Shown piece by piece: positions 24,987-34,297 of a DNA stretch of 64,000 nucleotides (its first letter is position 1; every line of letters starts with the position of its first letter). Origin of the DNA: an uncultured bacterium (GTDB lineage: Bacteria; CSSED10-310; CALFER01). Under the pieces are notes generated by a model. That model had not been told where the DNA came from. It saw only the letters and a list, made by a program, of their open reading frames with translations, and did no database searches. The stretch covers positions 124,001 to 188,000 of the forward strand of contig CALFER010000034.1 of the NCBI GenBank assembly GCA_937951895.1, read 5' to 3'. A program made the position numbers and the translations under genes.

Positions 24987-25699
24987 ATCCGTCGGACCTC
25001 TCGGAGCAGCCGGAAGATACCCCATGCACTGATCAGTCCGATCAGCAACACGATTCCGCGTGCCGCGCGGACTCCGATGAGGCGTGCCGGACCGCTCCGA
25101 TCGAGAGCCTCCAGAATCAGGACCGGGATGGGTGTGCGCGTCCAGAGTTTCATCGCGAGCTCACCGGGAATCGCGGCGCCGTTCATCGTGAGGTTTCCCG
25201 TGTTCCCGCGCCCTTCCGAATCACGCCACAGGGTCACCTCGTTCCCCGGCATGATTCCCTCCGACACAATCCGCACGATCAGCGACCCCTCACCCGGAGG
25301 CAGAGTTCGCTCAAATCGGATCATACCCCACTGGTTGTCCTGCAGATTGGCAAGATCCACGCGCGCCATCACGGTATCAGTCGAACCGGCGTCCTGTCCC
25401 GGCCGGCTCACCTCGACCCTCAGCACGCCCGAATTGACCCGGCAGTAGGTGCCGAATCGAAGCGACACAGCGGCGACGGGATCCCAATGCTCCGAATTGA
25501 GGCGCTGCTCGATGATGGTTCGGCCCGTCAAGGGATCACACGGCCGGTCAAACGAGATCGCTTCATACTGCACGCGCAGAGAGCCCTCGAGGTACCAGGC
25601 CGGATCCGGGGGGACAAGCGGAACGAGCGGCAGACATACCAGCAGCCACAGCCAGCGGCATGTGCCACGCGTCTCCGACAACCGCGCCGGCGCCGTCAT
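24983..25699 (-). CDS. unknown protein: beta-rich external domain between two membrane segments
   Basis: The protein has 238 residues and I do not recognise a family. A hydrophobic segment at about 16-30 and another at about 212-230 would place residues 31-210 outside the cytoplasm. The middle is rich in alternating beta-strand patterns (SLRVQYEAISF, LRVEVSRPGQ, GSLIVRIVSEG, NEVTLWRDSEG) and could be a jelly-roll or carbohydrate-binding-like fold; that is a guess from strand pattern. It overlaps the kinase gene upstream by 4 bases and the TPR gene downstream by 4 bases (ATGA in both cases), so it is made in step with them. Confidence 0.65.
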   Translation of the reverse strand: MTAPARLSETRGTCRWLWLLVCLPLVPLVPPDPAWYLEGSLRVQYEAISFDRPCDPLTGRTIIEQRLNSEHWDPVAAVSLRFGTYCRVNSGVLRVEVSRPGQDAGSTDTVMARVDLANLQDNQWGMIRFERTLPPGEGSLIVRIVSEGIMPGNEVTLWRDSEGRGNTGNLTMNGAAIPGELAMKLWTRTPIPVLILEALDRSGPARLIGVRAARGIVLLIGLISAWGIFRLLREVRRI

Positions 25700-28600
25700 G
25701 ACCGGCGTCCGTGACCGATCTGCATGTCATGGGCGAGCGCTCGCATTGAATCGTCTTCTCCAAGTTCGACGTACAGCCGCATCATGTCGAAAATCAGCTT
25801 TTTTCTCAAACCGGAATTCCAAAACAGCACAATCTCGGATTCTGAGAACCCCTGCGCCTGTCCCCGAAGCGTCCGAAGCAGCGCTTCTGCCTCCACGAGC
25901 GCCTCACGGGTCCGATGGTCGCGTTCGAGTGATTCGATGCCGAGCAATCGCCAGCGTGTCAGCGGAGGTTCGATCGGGTAAGAGAGGATCTGCGGCCCCA
26001 GACGGTCGCGCCACTCCTCGAATCGACCCGGGTCGGACAAGGACAGATACTCCAGCAGATCGAGTGCCATCGGAAAAAACAGGATCCGATTCTCCGACCC
26101 GCACACATCCGAAACCTGCGATTCGATCCGTCGGATCGCCGCGTCACAGCGCCCGTCCAAAAAATCCTGCCTCGCACACGCGCGCTCGAACTCCATTCGC
26201 ACATCAGCGGTTTCAATCTGTGATGCCGAGTCAACGATGTCCGCGAGACACCGCTCAGCCGCGCCGCGGATGTCGGACCAGGACTTTCGGGCCGCCAGCA
26301 ATGACCGATGGCGGAGGAGTCCGTACATCACCGAAAACCGGGGATTCTGAACGATCCGGAGTCGCTGATCGATCCGGTCGAGGTGTTCATCCACCCGGTC
26401 CGTGAATCCCAGCTCACCCGACCAGTAAGCCAACGTGATGCGCGACGGGATTTCATAGTCCAGGGCTTCAGGTAATGAAAAGGATTCGAGGGCTTTTGCG
26501 ATCAGGCCGAGACCGGTGGCATATCGTCCCTGAAGAACAGCATCCAGCCCCAGTCGCACATGATTGTCAGCGATCAGTGACTGGTCTTCGAGATCGATTG
26601 CGAGTCGCAGGGATTCCTCGTGTTTCTGCTGCGCCGCTGCCGGGAAACCGCGCGCACGGTCCAATTCCCCCAGATTGGATGGAAGGATTGCACAAGCTGC
26701 GGCATGATCGATCGTCTGAGCCAGTTCCAGAGCTTCCCGGTTGCAGCGTTCCGACTCCTCGAACTCGCCCGCCAGAAACAGCGCCCAGGCAAGATTGACC
26801 ATTGTCTGGACGACATGCGGTTTCATCTGAGCTCTCTCGAAGATCGCCAGACACTCCCGAAAATACTCCGCCGCCTGACGTTCGTTCCCGAGCGAGATCA
26901 GGACCAGGCCGATATTCGATCGGCTCCAGACTTCAAGCTGCCTGTTCCTGAGTCTGCGAGCATGATCGAGTGCCTGCCTGTAGACATCCAGAGCGTCGGG
27001 ATACCACCCGAGTTTCCAGTTCTGGACACCGAGATTGATCAGGCAGGTCGTGAGCGGCGCGTCGTGCCCGAGTTCCTTCCAGATCCGCATCGATTTCTCT
27101 GTCAATTCGATGGCGCGCGGATACTGCCCCCGGGTCTCGGCGATCACCCCGAGCTTGTTGTAGGCACGGCCTTCATTGTACCGATCCGAGATCGTGACGG
27201 CCCGTGCGAGAGCAGACTCGTAGTCCTTCTCGGCAAGCGAAGTCCGGCCGGTTTCATTGAGTGCATCTCCGCGGCGATTCAGGCAATCCAGCAACAAAGT
27301 ATGATCGATCACGCCCGGACTGTCATCCTTCGATCCCTCGATGATTTCGATTGCCCGCGAGTAGGATTGAATCGCATGGCCGTTCGCATAACGTCTGATT
27401 GCAGACTCGGCCGATCGGAACAGATACGGGGGGGCTTTTACGGAGCGATCCGAGGCGGACCAGTGGAACGCGAGAGCGTCGATGTCCGGATGCTCCCCGG
27501 CGCACCCCTCGAAATACTCCGCCAGCCTCCGATGATAAACACGCCGTCTCGAAGCGGACAGCCGCCCGTACACCACTTCCTGAACCAGCGCCTGATCGAA
27601 CTCGAAGAACTCATCGTCCCGCCCGCGTCGCTCGGACAGCACCCCGGCATGAAGCAACTCATCGAGGCAGTCGAACAGTTCCTCGGTATTATCTGCTGCC
27701 ACCTCCCGAAGCAACTCGTACTGGAACCGTCTCCCCGCCACCGCGGCCCACTCCAGCACCTTTTTCGTCTTGTCCCGAATGGTCTCGATCCGCTGCAGAA
27801 TCATGTCATGAATGCCTTTGGGCACCACCACGCTGCCGGAAGCGATTCCGGTCGAATCGGCCGGCACGGATTGCTGATTGCCGATGTCCAGATACCATTT
27901 CCCTTTTTTCCGGAACAGCGCTTTCGTCTCGAGCAGATTGATGATGATTTCCTCGAGAAAGAACGGATTGCCCCCGGTCATCTCGTGCAGCCAGGCAGCC
28001 AGTTTCGGCATGCTCTCATCGATACCCAGCATCGATCGGAGCATGGCCGACATGGCGTCTTGATTCAGAGGCCTGAGGAGCAATCGCTGAACGGATGAGG
28101 CGTGTGCCAATTCGGACGTCAGTTCCGACAGAGGCACGTTGGTCTCACTATCGGGAACCCGGTACACACAGACGACGCTGAGGCGGCACGGATCGCCCGT
28201 GGTCGAGGCAGTCGAGGCATTCACGATGAAGCGTAAAAGATCGATCGCGTCGGGGTCCGCCCACTGGAGATTATCGAGCGCGAGTAGGACGGGGTGACCT
28301 TCACCGATCCGCAGAAGGATCGACCGCACTGCGTTGAACAGCCGGAGACGCTCTTCGGCGGGGCTCAGTGATTCCGGTTCGATCTCACCCGGCATCGGTC
28401 CGAGATTGGCAAACCCCGGAAACGATCTCGCGAGAACAGGCCTGTCGTCACCGAGTGACTTCGCCTGAATCTCGGGAGAACTCCTCCATAATGAAGCACT
28501 GATCGCATCCATCACATCGGAAAAAGCCCGGAACGGCAGATTTTCACCGGGGAAGCACCGGGCGAAAAAGACTTTGCAGCCCTCGAGCCTCGCTTTCTGA

Positions 28601-29661
28601 ACAACCTCACCGATCAGCCTGCTTTTCCCGATTCCCGCTTCGCCTTCAACCAGAATCACCGGTCGAAAGGCCCTCGTATTCGGATCCAGTGCCGCCCGGA
28701 TCTGCGCCATCTCCTCATCGCGACCGCTGAAGCCGGGATCCCAGTGGGGCTCGATCCGTTTTGCATCGGAGTCGATCGAATCGAGCATGTCCGACACGAG
28801 CGTTTCGCCGGTCAGGAAGCTCAGATACTCTTCCCAGCGCCTTTTAAGATCCTGTGCGTTGGGGAAACGCCGATGCGGATCTTTTTCGAGCAGCCGCATG
28901 ATGATCGATTCGATTTCAGGAGTGACATTCGGATTGAGAAACGACGGAGGCGCGGGCTGTTCATCGACATGCTTGAACAGGATATCCATCGGCCGGTCGC
29001 CTGAAAACGGCTTCTGTCCGGTCACGATTTCATAGAGGAGGACGCCGAGTGAATAAAGATCGGAGCGGGGATCGAGGCGTGCGCCGCGGCATTGCTCCGG
29101 CGACATGTAAGCCACCGTGCCGATAACCGCTCCGGTTTTCGTCAGCGCAACCGATGCATCGATTTCACGCGCCAGGCCGAAATCCATGATCTTGGCGTCG
29201 CCGTCCGTCGTGACCATGATGTTTGCGGGTTTGAGATCACGGTGAATGAGACTTCGGGTGTGGATGTAGTAAAGGGCCGAGCAGATCTGGGTCATGATCT
29301 TGCAGGTCTGGACCAGACGACGGGTCGCCCGGACATCGTTTTTCCGATAACTGCTCTCCCAGTCCCGCATGGAATCCTTCAGCGTGCTGCCCTCGATGAA
29401 TTCCATCGTGAAATACGGGGTTCGATCGATCATGCCATAACTGAAAACCCGAATGACATGGGGATGGTTGAGGCGCGCGATGGAGCGGAATTCCCGCTGG
29501 AAACGATACGTGCCACCGGGCGAGCGCGACAGGAGGGTTTTCAACGCAACCCGTCGGCCGGTGTCGGTTTCCTCGGCAAGATAAACCTCGCCCATCCCAC
29601 CATGCCCGAGCAGGTGGAGAATTCGATATCCATCGATGAACTCCGGGAGATGCGACGCCAT
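25696..29661 (-). CDS. Ser/Thr protein kinase - ATPase - TPR signalling protein
   Basis: The protein has 1321 residues. Residues 11-280 are a complete Hanks-type kinase: glycine loop GHGGMGEV (19-26), Lys41, HRDLKPAN (140-147), DFG (160-162) and SPE (187-189). A GRDEE motif at about 313 leads into an ATPase with Walker A GEAGIGKS (340-347) and a later LALDNLQWADPD Walker B, typical of the ATPase modules in PknK/MalT-like regulators. The C-terminal half (about 750-1320) is TPR-like. It resembles the HD-GYP protein at the left end in its first three modules, but here the kinase looks active and there is no GAF or HD-GYP. No membrane segment is seen. It starts 35 bases after the subtilase stop and heads an overlapping four-gene unit. 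Confidence 0.9.
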   Translation of the reverse strand: MASHLPEFIDGYRILHLLGHGGMGEVYLAEETDTGRRVALKTLLSRSPGGTYRFQREFRSIARLNHPHVIRVFSYGMIDRTPYFTMEFIEGSTLKDSMRDWESSYRKNDVRATRRLVQTCKIMTQICSALYYIHTRSLIHRDLKPANIMVTTDGDAKIMDFGLAREIDASVALTKTGAVIGTVAYMSPEQCRGARLDPRSDLYSLGVLLYEIVTGQKPFSGDRPMDILFKHVDEQPAPPSFLNPNVTPEIESIIMRLLEKDPHRRFPNAQDLKRRWEEYLSFLTGETLVSDMLDSIDSDAKRIEPHWDPGFSGRDEEMAQIRAALDPNTRAFRPVILVEGEAGIGKSRLIGEVVQKARLEGCKVFFARCFPGENLPFRAFSDVMDAISASLWRSSPEIQAKSLGDDRPVLARSFPGFANLGPMPGEIEPESLSPAEERLRLFNAVRSILLRIGEGHPVLLALDNLQWADPDAIDLLRFIVNASTASTTGDPCRLSVVCVYRVPDSETNVPLSELTSELAHASSVQRLLLRPLNQDAMSAMLRSMLGIDESMPKLAAWLHEMTGGNPFFLEEIIINLLETKALFRKKGKWYLDIGNQQSVPADSTGIASGSVVVPKGIHDMILQRIETIRDKTKKVLEWAAVAGRRFQYELLREVAADNTEELFDCLDELLHAGVLSERRGRDDEFFEFDQALVQEVVYGRLSASRRRVYHRRLAEYFEGCAGEHPDIDALAFHWSASDRSVKAPPYLFRSAESAIRRYANGHAIQSYSRAIEIIEGSKDDSPGVIDHTLLLDCLNRRGDALNETGRTSLAEKDYESALARAVTISDRYNEGRAYNKLGVIAETRGQYPRAIELTEKSMRIWKELGHDAPLTTCLINLGVQNWKLGWYPDALDVYRQALDHARRLRNRQLEVWSRSNIGLVLISLGNERQAAEYFRECLAIFERAQMKPHVVQTMVNLAWALFLAGEFEESERCNREALELAQTIDHAAACAILPSNLGELDRARGFPAAAQQKHEESLRLAIDLEDQSLIADNHVRLGLDAVLQGRYATGLGLIAKALESFSLPEALDYEIPSRITLAYWSGELGFTDRVDEHLDRIDQRLRIVQNPRFSVMYGLLRHRSLLAARKSWSDIRGAAERCLADIVDSASQIETADVRMEFERACARQDFLDGRCDAAIRRIESQVSDVCGSENRILFFPMALDLLEYLSLSDPGRFEEWRDRLGPQILSYPIEPPLTRWRLLGIESLERDHRTREALVEAEALLRTLRGQAQGFSESEIVLFWNSGLRKKLIFDMMRLYVELGEDDSMRALAHDMQIGHGRRS

Positions 29662-29679
29662 CGATGGTCAAGAATAGTG

Positions 29680-29694
29680 CCTTCGGATCGAAGG
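29680..29694. repeat. 6-bp inverted repeat between subtilase and kinase genes
   Basis: CCTTCG and CGAAGG are separated by 3 bases, directly after the subtilase stop codon. No T-run follows, so read-through into the kinase gene is possible. It could be a weak pause or processing hairpin. Confidence 0.4.
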
Positions 29695-29695
29695 T

Positions 29696-32600
29696 TCAAG
29701 GTGCGTCGAGGCGAATCGGCTGTTCGGGTCGAGCCGGCCCTTTCGATCGGGTCGATCGGAATCGCATCCCGTACGACACGCCGAGCAGCAGCACGGCCAT
29801 GCCGGCGATCGATACAGCCGGAACGGCAACGGATTGCGCCAGCGTCTCACCGACACACTCGGCATACACCGGGCCGAGATAGCTGTAGGGCGGGGGACTC
29901 TCGATATCCGACTCATAATACCGGATCCCGATGAAGTAGGTCACACCGTTCGCGATATCATCGGGAACAGTCAATGTGGTCATGACGGCCGGTGCGGGGA
30001 CCCGTTTTTCATGCGTGTAAACACCGGATTGCGTACCCCAGACCACGACATGCCCGGAATACGCCGCCCGATCACGCTTCTCTTCTTCCTCATCCCAGCT
30101 CACATCGATGCTGTTGATCTTACCCATGATCGCCATTCCATGAACACCCTCGATCGAACCGGACAGGGTAAACTGACTGTTCATATCGTCCGGCAACGCC
30201 ACGCCATCCTGATCGTTCATCCCGGATATCCGAATTGTCTGTGTGCCACCCGTACCGGCGAGTGACTCGTCGATCATGATGTCGCCCGACCAGAGCGTGC
30301 CGTGAATCCAGATGCCTGCGAATACACCGATATCGTAATCAGGAACAGGGCCGAATGTCACCGACAAGGGCATTGCCTGGTTCATCTCCTTTGAAAAAAC
30401 GAGATCGACATGCAAAGGACCCATCGGAACGATGCCGGATGGCGTCAGAGTGACGGATTCCAGACACGCGGGAGCTTCAGTTGTATAATCCATCAGATAA
30501 CCCGATGTATCGACCGTGACGAGTGTCGGAATGTCATAACTGTCGTAAATCAGATCCGTTGCGCCGAACGGCAGTTGTGCCGTCGTATACGGCCCCCAGT
30601 AATTCTGCATTGCCGGGAAAGACCATACGGGCGGATTGGCGGGAACATACGCATAGTAGTCGAATCCTCCCAGCGGATTCGCCCCGAAAATGTTCGATTG
30701 CTGGATGACCGGCGCTGCCGTGTAGGGCATTGCAAGTTCGTAAGCGCTGATGTTCTGAGTTCCCCCGCTTGCGTCTCCGATCGTCGTGCATCTCAGGATC
30801 GTCGGACTTCCTCCGGTCGAAGATGCCAGATCCTCGAACCGGAGATTATTCAGGCATCTGTTGAACAGACAGCGATCCACGCACGTGCTGTTCGCGCCGC
30901 TCATCTTCAATCCCATCTCGCTCGACATAAACGTGCATCGGCTGATGTACGGAGATGCTGTCGAGGCGCTGCCTTCGGACGCGCACGACACGGCGGGATT
31001 CCCGTTCTCGAAACGACACCATTCCAAAATGGATCCCCCAAGGAAGATTCCGTCGGGCGGCATCGAGGAATAGACCGCCGAGACACTGCCCGGCATGAAA
31101 CGGATTCCATCCCATATGGCATCCTCCGCACCTTCGAAGATAACGAGATCTCCCGGAGCACCAACGGCCGACAACTCACCGAACACACTCAAACCGGTTC
31201 CGGTCTGAAACATGATCCGCACACCGGGCTCGACCATCAGCGCAGTTGCCGGCGCAACGACGATCGGGGAGATGACCTGGTAATGCCGGGCCGGAACGAC
31301 AGCTCCCGGCCCCAGGATACCATAAACACCTCCACTCAATTCTCGCGGTCCGAGCGTGACCCGAAGCTCACTGGATTGCATCGCTCCGCTGGCCGGCTGG
31401 ATAACTACCGTCAGCAGATATGTTTCACCGTACACCGCATCATCATCCGCATCGATCCGGAACGATACCGGCACATTCTGGCCAAAACCGATATGTCCGG
31501 CCAGTTGCGGATTGTTCGTCACGATCAGATCCGGATGGGTCGACAGAAGTGTCACGATGACCGATTCCGCGTCGGCCCATTCGTTCCGGATTGAAAATGT
31601 GAAATCATAGATGTCACCCGGGTCGAACCGACCATCCGAGTCCATGTCGAAAAACGGTGTCACCTCCGGAACGGACGCGATGAGATCGGGTTGAGGCACC
31701 GCTGTGAGCGCTGCGCCGAGATCGATCGATTTTCGTGAATTGCCTTCCGGATCGGTAAAAACGGATGCGGTATGGATGAGGTGGGCCGCGATAAACCCGG
31801 CGGTCCAGGTCGGATCGCCCAGATGATACGAGCGCAGGAGCGCTGCACCGGCACTCGCGTGCGGACAGGCCATCGACGTCCCGCTGGAACCCGCATACGG
31901 ATTCCGTAATCCGTTCTCCATCCAGGTGCTCTGGAATACACTGACACCCGGAGCGAACAGGTCGATTTCGAGACCATGGTTGCTGAAATCCGCGATCGTT
32001 CCGGAGCATGTCAATGCGCCTACCGAGAGCACCTCCGCGTACGCGGCGGGATATTTTACCTCATTCTGAGCATCGTTCCCCGCAGCACCGACCACGTTGA
32101 TTCCCGCGGTCGATGCCGCATCGATCGCCGCCCAGAGAGCCGGATCATGATTCGACGCCGTAAACGAGCAATTGATGACCGACGCGCCCTGCTGCACGGC
32201 ATATGCGATTCCCGCGACAGCCGATGCGATCGAGCCGGTCAGGTGATCATCCAGAATCTTGATCGACATCACGGGGCAGTTCCAGGCGATACCCGCGACA
32301 CCGACAGCATCGTTACCGCGGGCCGCGATCACGCCCGCCACCTGAGTTCCATGACCGTTGTCATCCGATGGATCGGCATCCGAGTTGACGAAATCCCATC
32401 CGTACAGATCGTCGACGAACCCATTGCTGTCATCATCCAGGCCGTTGAACACTTCCAGCGGGTTGCTCCAGAGCTGCGACCACAGGTCGGGATGGTCGAT
32501 GTCGATTCCGCTGTCGAGGATGGCCACGGAGACCGATGCGTGCCCCGTCGAGACGTTCCAGGCGGTTTCGGCGCCGATATCGTGTACGCCTGAAGGGAAA

Positions 32601-32968
32601 AATGCGGCAGATCCGTGCCCGAGCGAGTATTGAAGGCCCTGTAAGTAGTAAGTGTCATCCGGAATCAGCGCCCCGTGAATCCGGTAGTTCGGCTCCGCGA
32701 ACAGAGCCGGGTTCGCTTGCATCAGTTTCCCGGCCGACGCACGCGGATCGGCCAGATCCGACAAACGTACACGCCACCAGACGGATCCAGCGTGCGACAG
32801 CAGGACTTCCGCAGTCTGAATCGGTCCGACCGCGCCGGCCATCGCCGTCTCGATCGCCAGCCTCTCCGGCAACCGGACGATCAGTTCGTTCTCGACCCAG
32901 TCGTCGTTTCCCGCATGCGCGCAGACCGACGCCAGAAGGAGAATCCCCCAGAAAGATGTTGTTTTCAT
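29696..32968 (-). CDS. secreted subtilisin-family serine protease with C-terminal membrane tail
   Basis: The protein has 1090 residues from ATG 32968, chosen for AGGAGG 6 bases upstream and the signal peptide that follows (about 1-20). An inhibitor-like propeptide (about 25-110) precedes the S8 domain with Asp152 (AILDSGID), His206 (NGHGTQVAG), Asn298 in the oxyanion hole and Ser365 (GTSMACPHA). Then come beta-rich regions, including a Cys-containing parallel beta-helix-like part at about 610-760. The C-terminus has a hydrophobic segment (VPAVSIAGMAVLLLGVSYG) followed by basic residues, like the VP/IP-type sorting tails. It is probably a cell-surface protease; substrates are unknown. It may share a transcript with the kinase unit 34 bases downstream. 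Confidence 0.92.
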   Translation of the reverse strand: MKTTSFWGILLLASVCAHAGNDDWVENELIVRLPERLAIETAMAGAVGPIQTAEVLLSHAGSVWWRVRLSDLADPRASAGKLMQANPALFAEPNYRIHGALIPDDTYYLQGLQYSLGHGSAAFFPSGVHDIGAETAWNVSTGHASVSVAILDSGIDIDHPDLWSQLWSNPLEVFNGLDDDSNGFVDDLYGWDFVNSDADPSDDNGHGTQVAGVIAARGNDAVGVAGIAWNCPVMSIKILDDHLTGSIASAVAGIAYAVQQGASVINCSFTASNHDPALWAAIDAASTAGINVVGAAGNDAQNEVKYPAAYAEVLSVGALTCSGTIADFSNHGLEIDLFAPGVSVFQSTWMENGLRNPYAGSSGTSMACPHASAGAALLRSYHLGDPTWTAGFIAAHLIHTASVFTDPEGNSRKSIDLGAALTAVPQPDLIASVPEVTPFFDMDSDGRFDPGDIYDFTFSIRNEWADAESVIVTLLSTHPDLIVTNNPQLAGHIGFGQNVPVSFRIDADDDAVYGETYLLTVVIQPASGAMQSSELRVTLGPRELSGGVYGILGPGAVVPARHYQVISPIVVAPATALMVEPGVRIMFQTGTGLSVFGELSAVGAPGDLVIFEGAEDAIWDGIRFMPGSVSAVYSSMPPDGIFLGGSILEWCRFENGNPAVSCASEGSASTASPYISRCTFMSSEMGLKMSGANSTCVDRCLFNRCLNNLRFEDLASSTGGSPTILRCTTIGDASGGTQNISAYELAMPYTAAPVIQQSNIFGANPLGGFDYYAYVPANPPVWSFPAMQNYWGPYTTAQLPFGATDLIYDSYDIPTLVTVDTSGYLMDYTTEAPACLESVTLTPSGIVPMGPLHVDLVFSKEMNQAMPLSVTFGPVPDYDIGVFAGIWIHGTLWSGDIMIDESLAGTGGTQTIRISGMNDQDGVALPDDMNSQFTLSGSIEGVHGMAIMGKINSIDVSWDEEEEKRDRAAYSGHVVVWGTQSGVYTHEKRVPAPAVMTTLTVPDDIANGVTYFIGIRYYESDIESPPPYSYLGPVYAECVGETLAQSVAVPAVSIAGMAVLLLGVSYGMRFRSTRSKGPARPEQPIRLDAP

Positions 32969-32989
32969 TCCAATCCTCCTAAAATGCGT

Positions 32990-33008
32990 CTCCGGTACGA
33001 TACCGGAG
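32990..33008. repeat. perfect 8-bp palindromic hairpin in the subtilase leader
   Basis: CTCCGGTA (32990-32997) and TACCGGAG (33001-33008) are exact inverted repeats with a 3-base centre. The element lies 10-15 bases upstream of the subtilase ribosome-binding site, so it may be an operator or an RNA hairpin that affects translation. Confidence 0.55.
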
Positions 33009-33094
33009 CAACTATCAAATAACGTCATCGGCTGCTTTTAGTTAATTGTGCGTGGCGGTGAATGTCAAATCGCGCAGTGAGTTCTCATTGACTA

Positions 33095-33111
33095 AACCGG
33101 GTGTCCCGGTT
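33095..33111. repeat. perfect 7-bp palindrome upstream of the glycosyltransferase genes
   Basis: AACCGGG (33095-33101) and CCCGGTT (33105-33111) flank a TGT centre. A TTGACT lies directly upstream (33088-33093) and a weak TAACGT follows at a 17-base spacing, so the palindrome fills the spacer of a possible promoter and could be an operator. Confidence 0.45.
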
Positions 33112-33136
33112 AACGTACACCGAGGGGTTGTCAGTC

Positions 33137-34297
33137 ATGCGAATTGCGTTCGACATCCGCAAATATGATGATTTCGGCATCGGAACCTACATTCGGAATG
33201 TCATGCGCGGAATACCATCATATCCCGATCGATTCACCTGGACCGTGTTGAACGGACCGGGAACTCCCCCAGATGGTTTCGACTCACCATCCGATCGTCT
33301 CGAATTCGATGTGTTGCGGGCACACCGTCGGACTCCTTTCCAGGGTCGCCTCACGCTTCGCCGTCCAGTCGATCTGTTTTTCGCCCCTCACTATGTGACC
33401 CCGGATCCCGGACCGACCCGATTCCTCCTCACCGTTCATGACCTGATTCATCTCGACCCTCCTGTGCTGCCCGGAGGGATCCCCGCCGTTGGAACCCGGT
33501 TCGACCGACTGAGCGAGACACTGAAGCGCTGCTATCACCGATTGCTCGCACGAACCAAACTGGTCTCGCTGATCGACACCGCAGAACGGGTCATCACAGT
33601 TTCGCAATCCACCGCCGATCATCTCGAACTGCTTCTCCCCGGAACCGCATCGAAGGTCACCGTGATTCCGAACTGTGTGGACGCGGTGTTTTTCACGCAG
33701 CCATCACCGGACGCGCATGCGGGTTTTCGAGAACGGCATGGCGCGATCGACCGGCCCTATTTCGTGTACTGCGGCAACGATCTGTATCACAAGAATCTCG
33801 GATACTTGCTCGCCGTCTGGAAACACATCGTATCGACACACACCTCTCCCCCACTGCTCATTCTGGCAGGGTCTCCACGGCCTCACGCAATCCTTTCGCT
33901 GGCGGATCAACTCGGGATCGCGCCTCACGTCCGCATGGCCAGTTGGATGACGATGTCGGACATTCACCTCTTCATGACTGGATCGGAAGGGCTGATCATG
34001 CCGTCGCTGGCCGAGGGGTTCGGATTGCCGGTCGCCGAAGCAATGGCGTGCGGCACACCGGTTGCCTGTTCGGACATTCGCCCGCATCGGGAAATCACCG
34101 GGGGCCATGCGCTGTTTTTCAACCCGCAGGATCTCGAATCCGGAAAAATCGCACTGACACGGTTTATCGATGACGAGACCTGCCGGAGGTCGACCGTCGA
34201 GTCGGCGCGTGCCACGGCGCAATCCTACCATCCTTCCCTGTTTATCCAAAGGATGACGGATCTTCTGAACGCTCTGGATGAGGAGCGCTCTGCGTGA
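33137..34297 (+). CDS. family 4 glycosyltransferase
   Basis: The protein has 386 residues from ATG 33137; a GTG at 33101 would add a tail without match to the family. The GT-B fold is evident: an N-terminal domain opening with MRIAFDIRKYDDFGIGTYIR and a C-terminal donor-binding domain with YFVYCGNDLYHKNLGYLL and EGFGLPVAEAMACGTPVACSD, where the E(x7)E signature sits. Enzymes of this kind transfer a sugar from a nucleotide donor in the cytoplasm. It overlaps the next glycosyltransferase by 4 bases (GTGA at 34294), and the cluster ends with an initiating sugar transferase, so it probably builds an exopolysaccharide or O-antigen repeat. Confidence 0.88.
   Translation: MRIAFDIRKYDDFGIGTYIRNVMRGIPSYPDRFTWTVLNGPGTPPDGFDSPSDRLEFDVLRAHRRTPFQGRLTLRRPVDLFFAPHYVTPDPGPTRFLLTVHDLIHLDPPVLPGGIPAVGTRFDRLSETLKRCYHRLLARTKLVSLIDTAERVITVSQSTADHLELLLPGTASKVTVIPNCVDAVFFTQPSPDAHAGFRERHGAIDRPYFVYCGNDLYHKNLGYLLAVWKHIVSTHTSPPLLILAGSPRPHAILSLADQLGIAPHVRMASWMTMSDIHLFMTGSEGLIMPSLAEGFGLPVAEAMACGTPVACSDIRPHREITGGHALFFNPQDLESGKIALTRFIDDETCRRSTVESARATAQSYHPSLFIQRMTDLLNALDEERSA

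Noticed and set aside
26620..28098. A 492-codon open frame on the plus strand
   Set aside because: It is antisense to the kinase-ATPase-TPR gene and shows no motif, signal or site.
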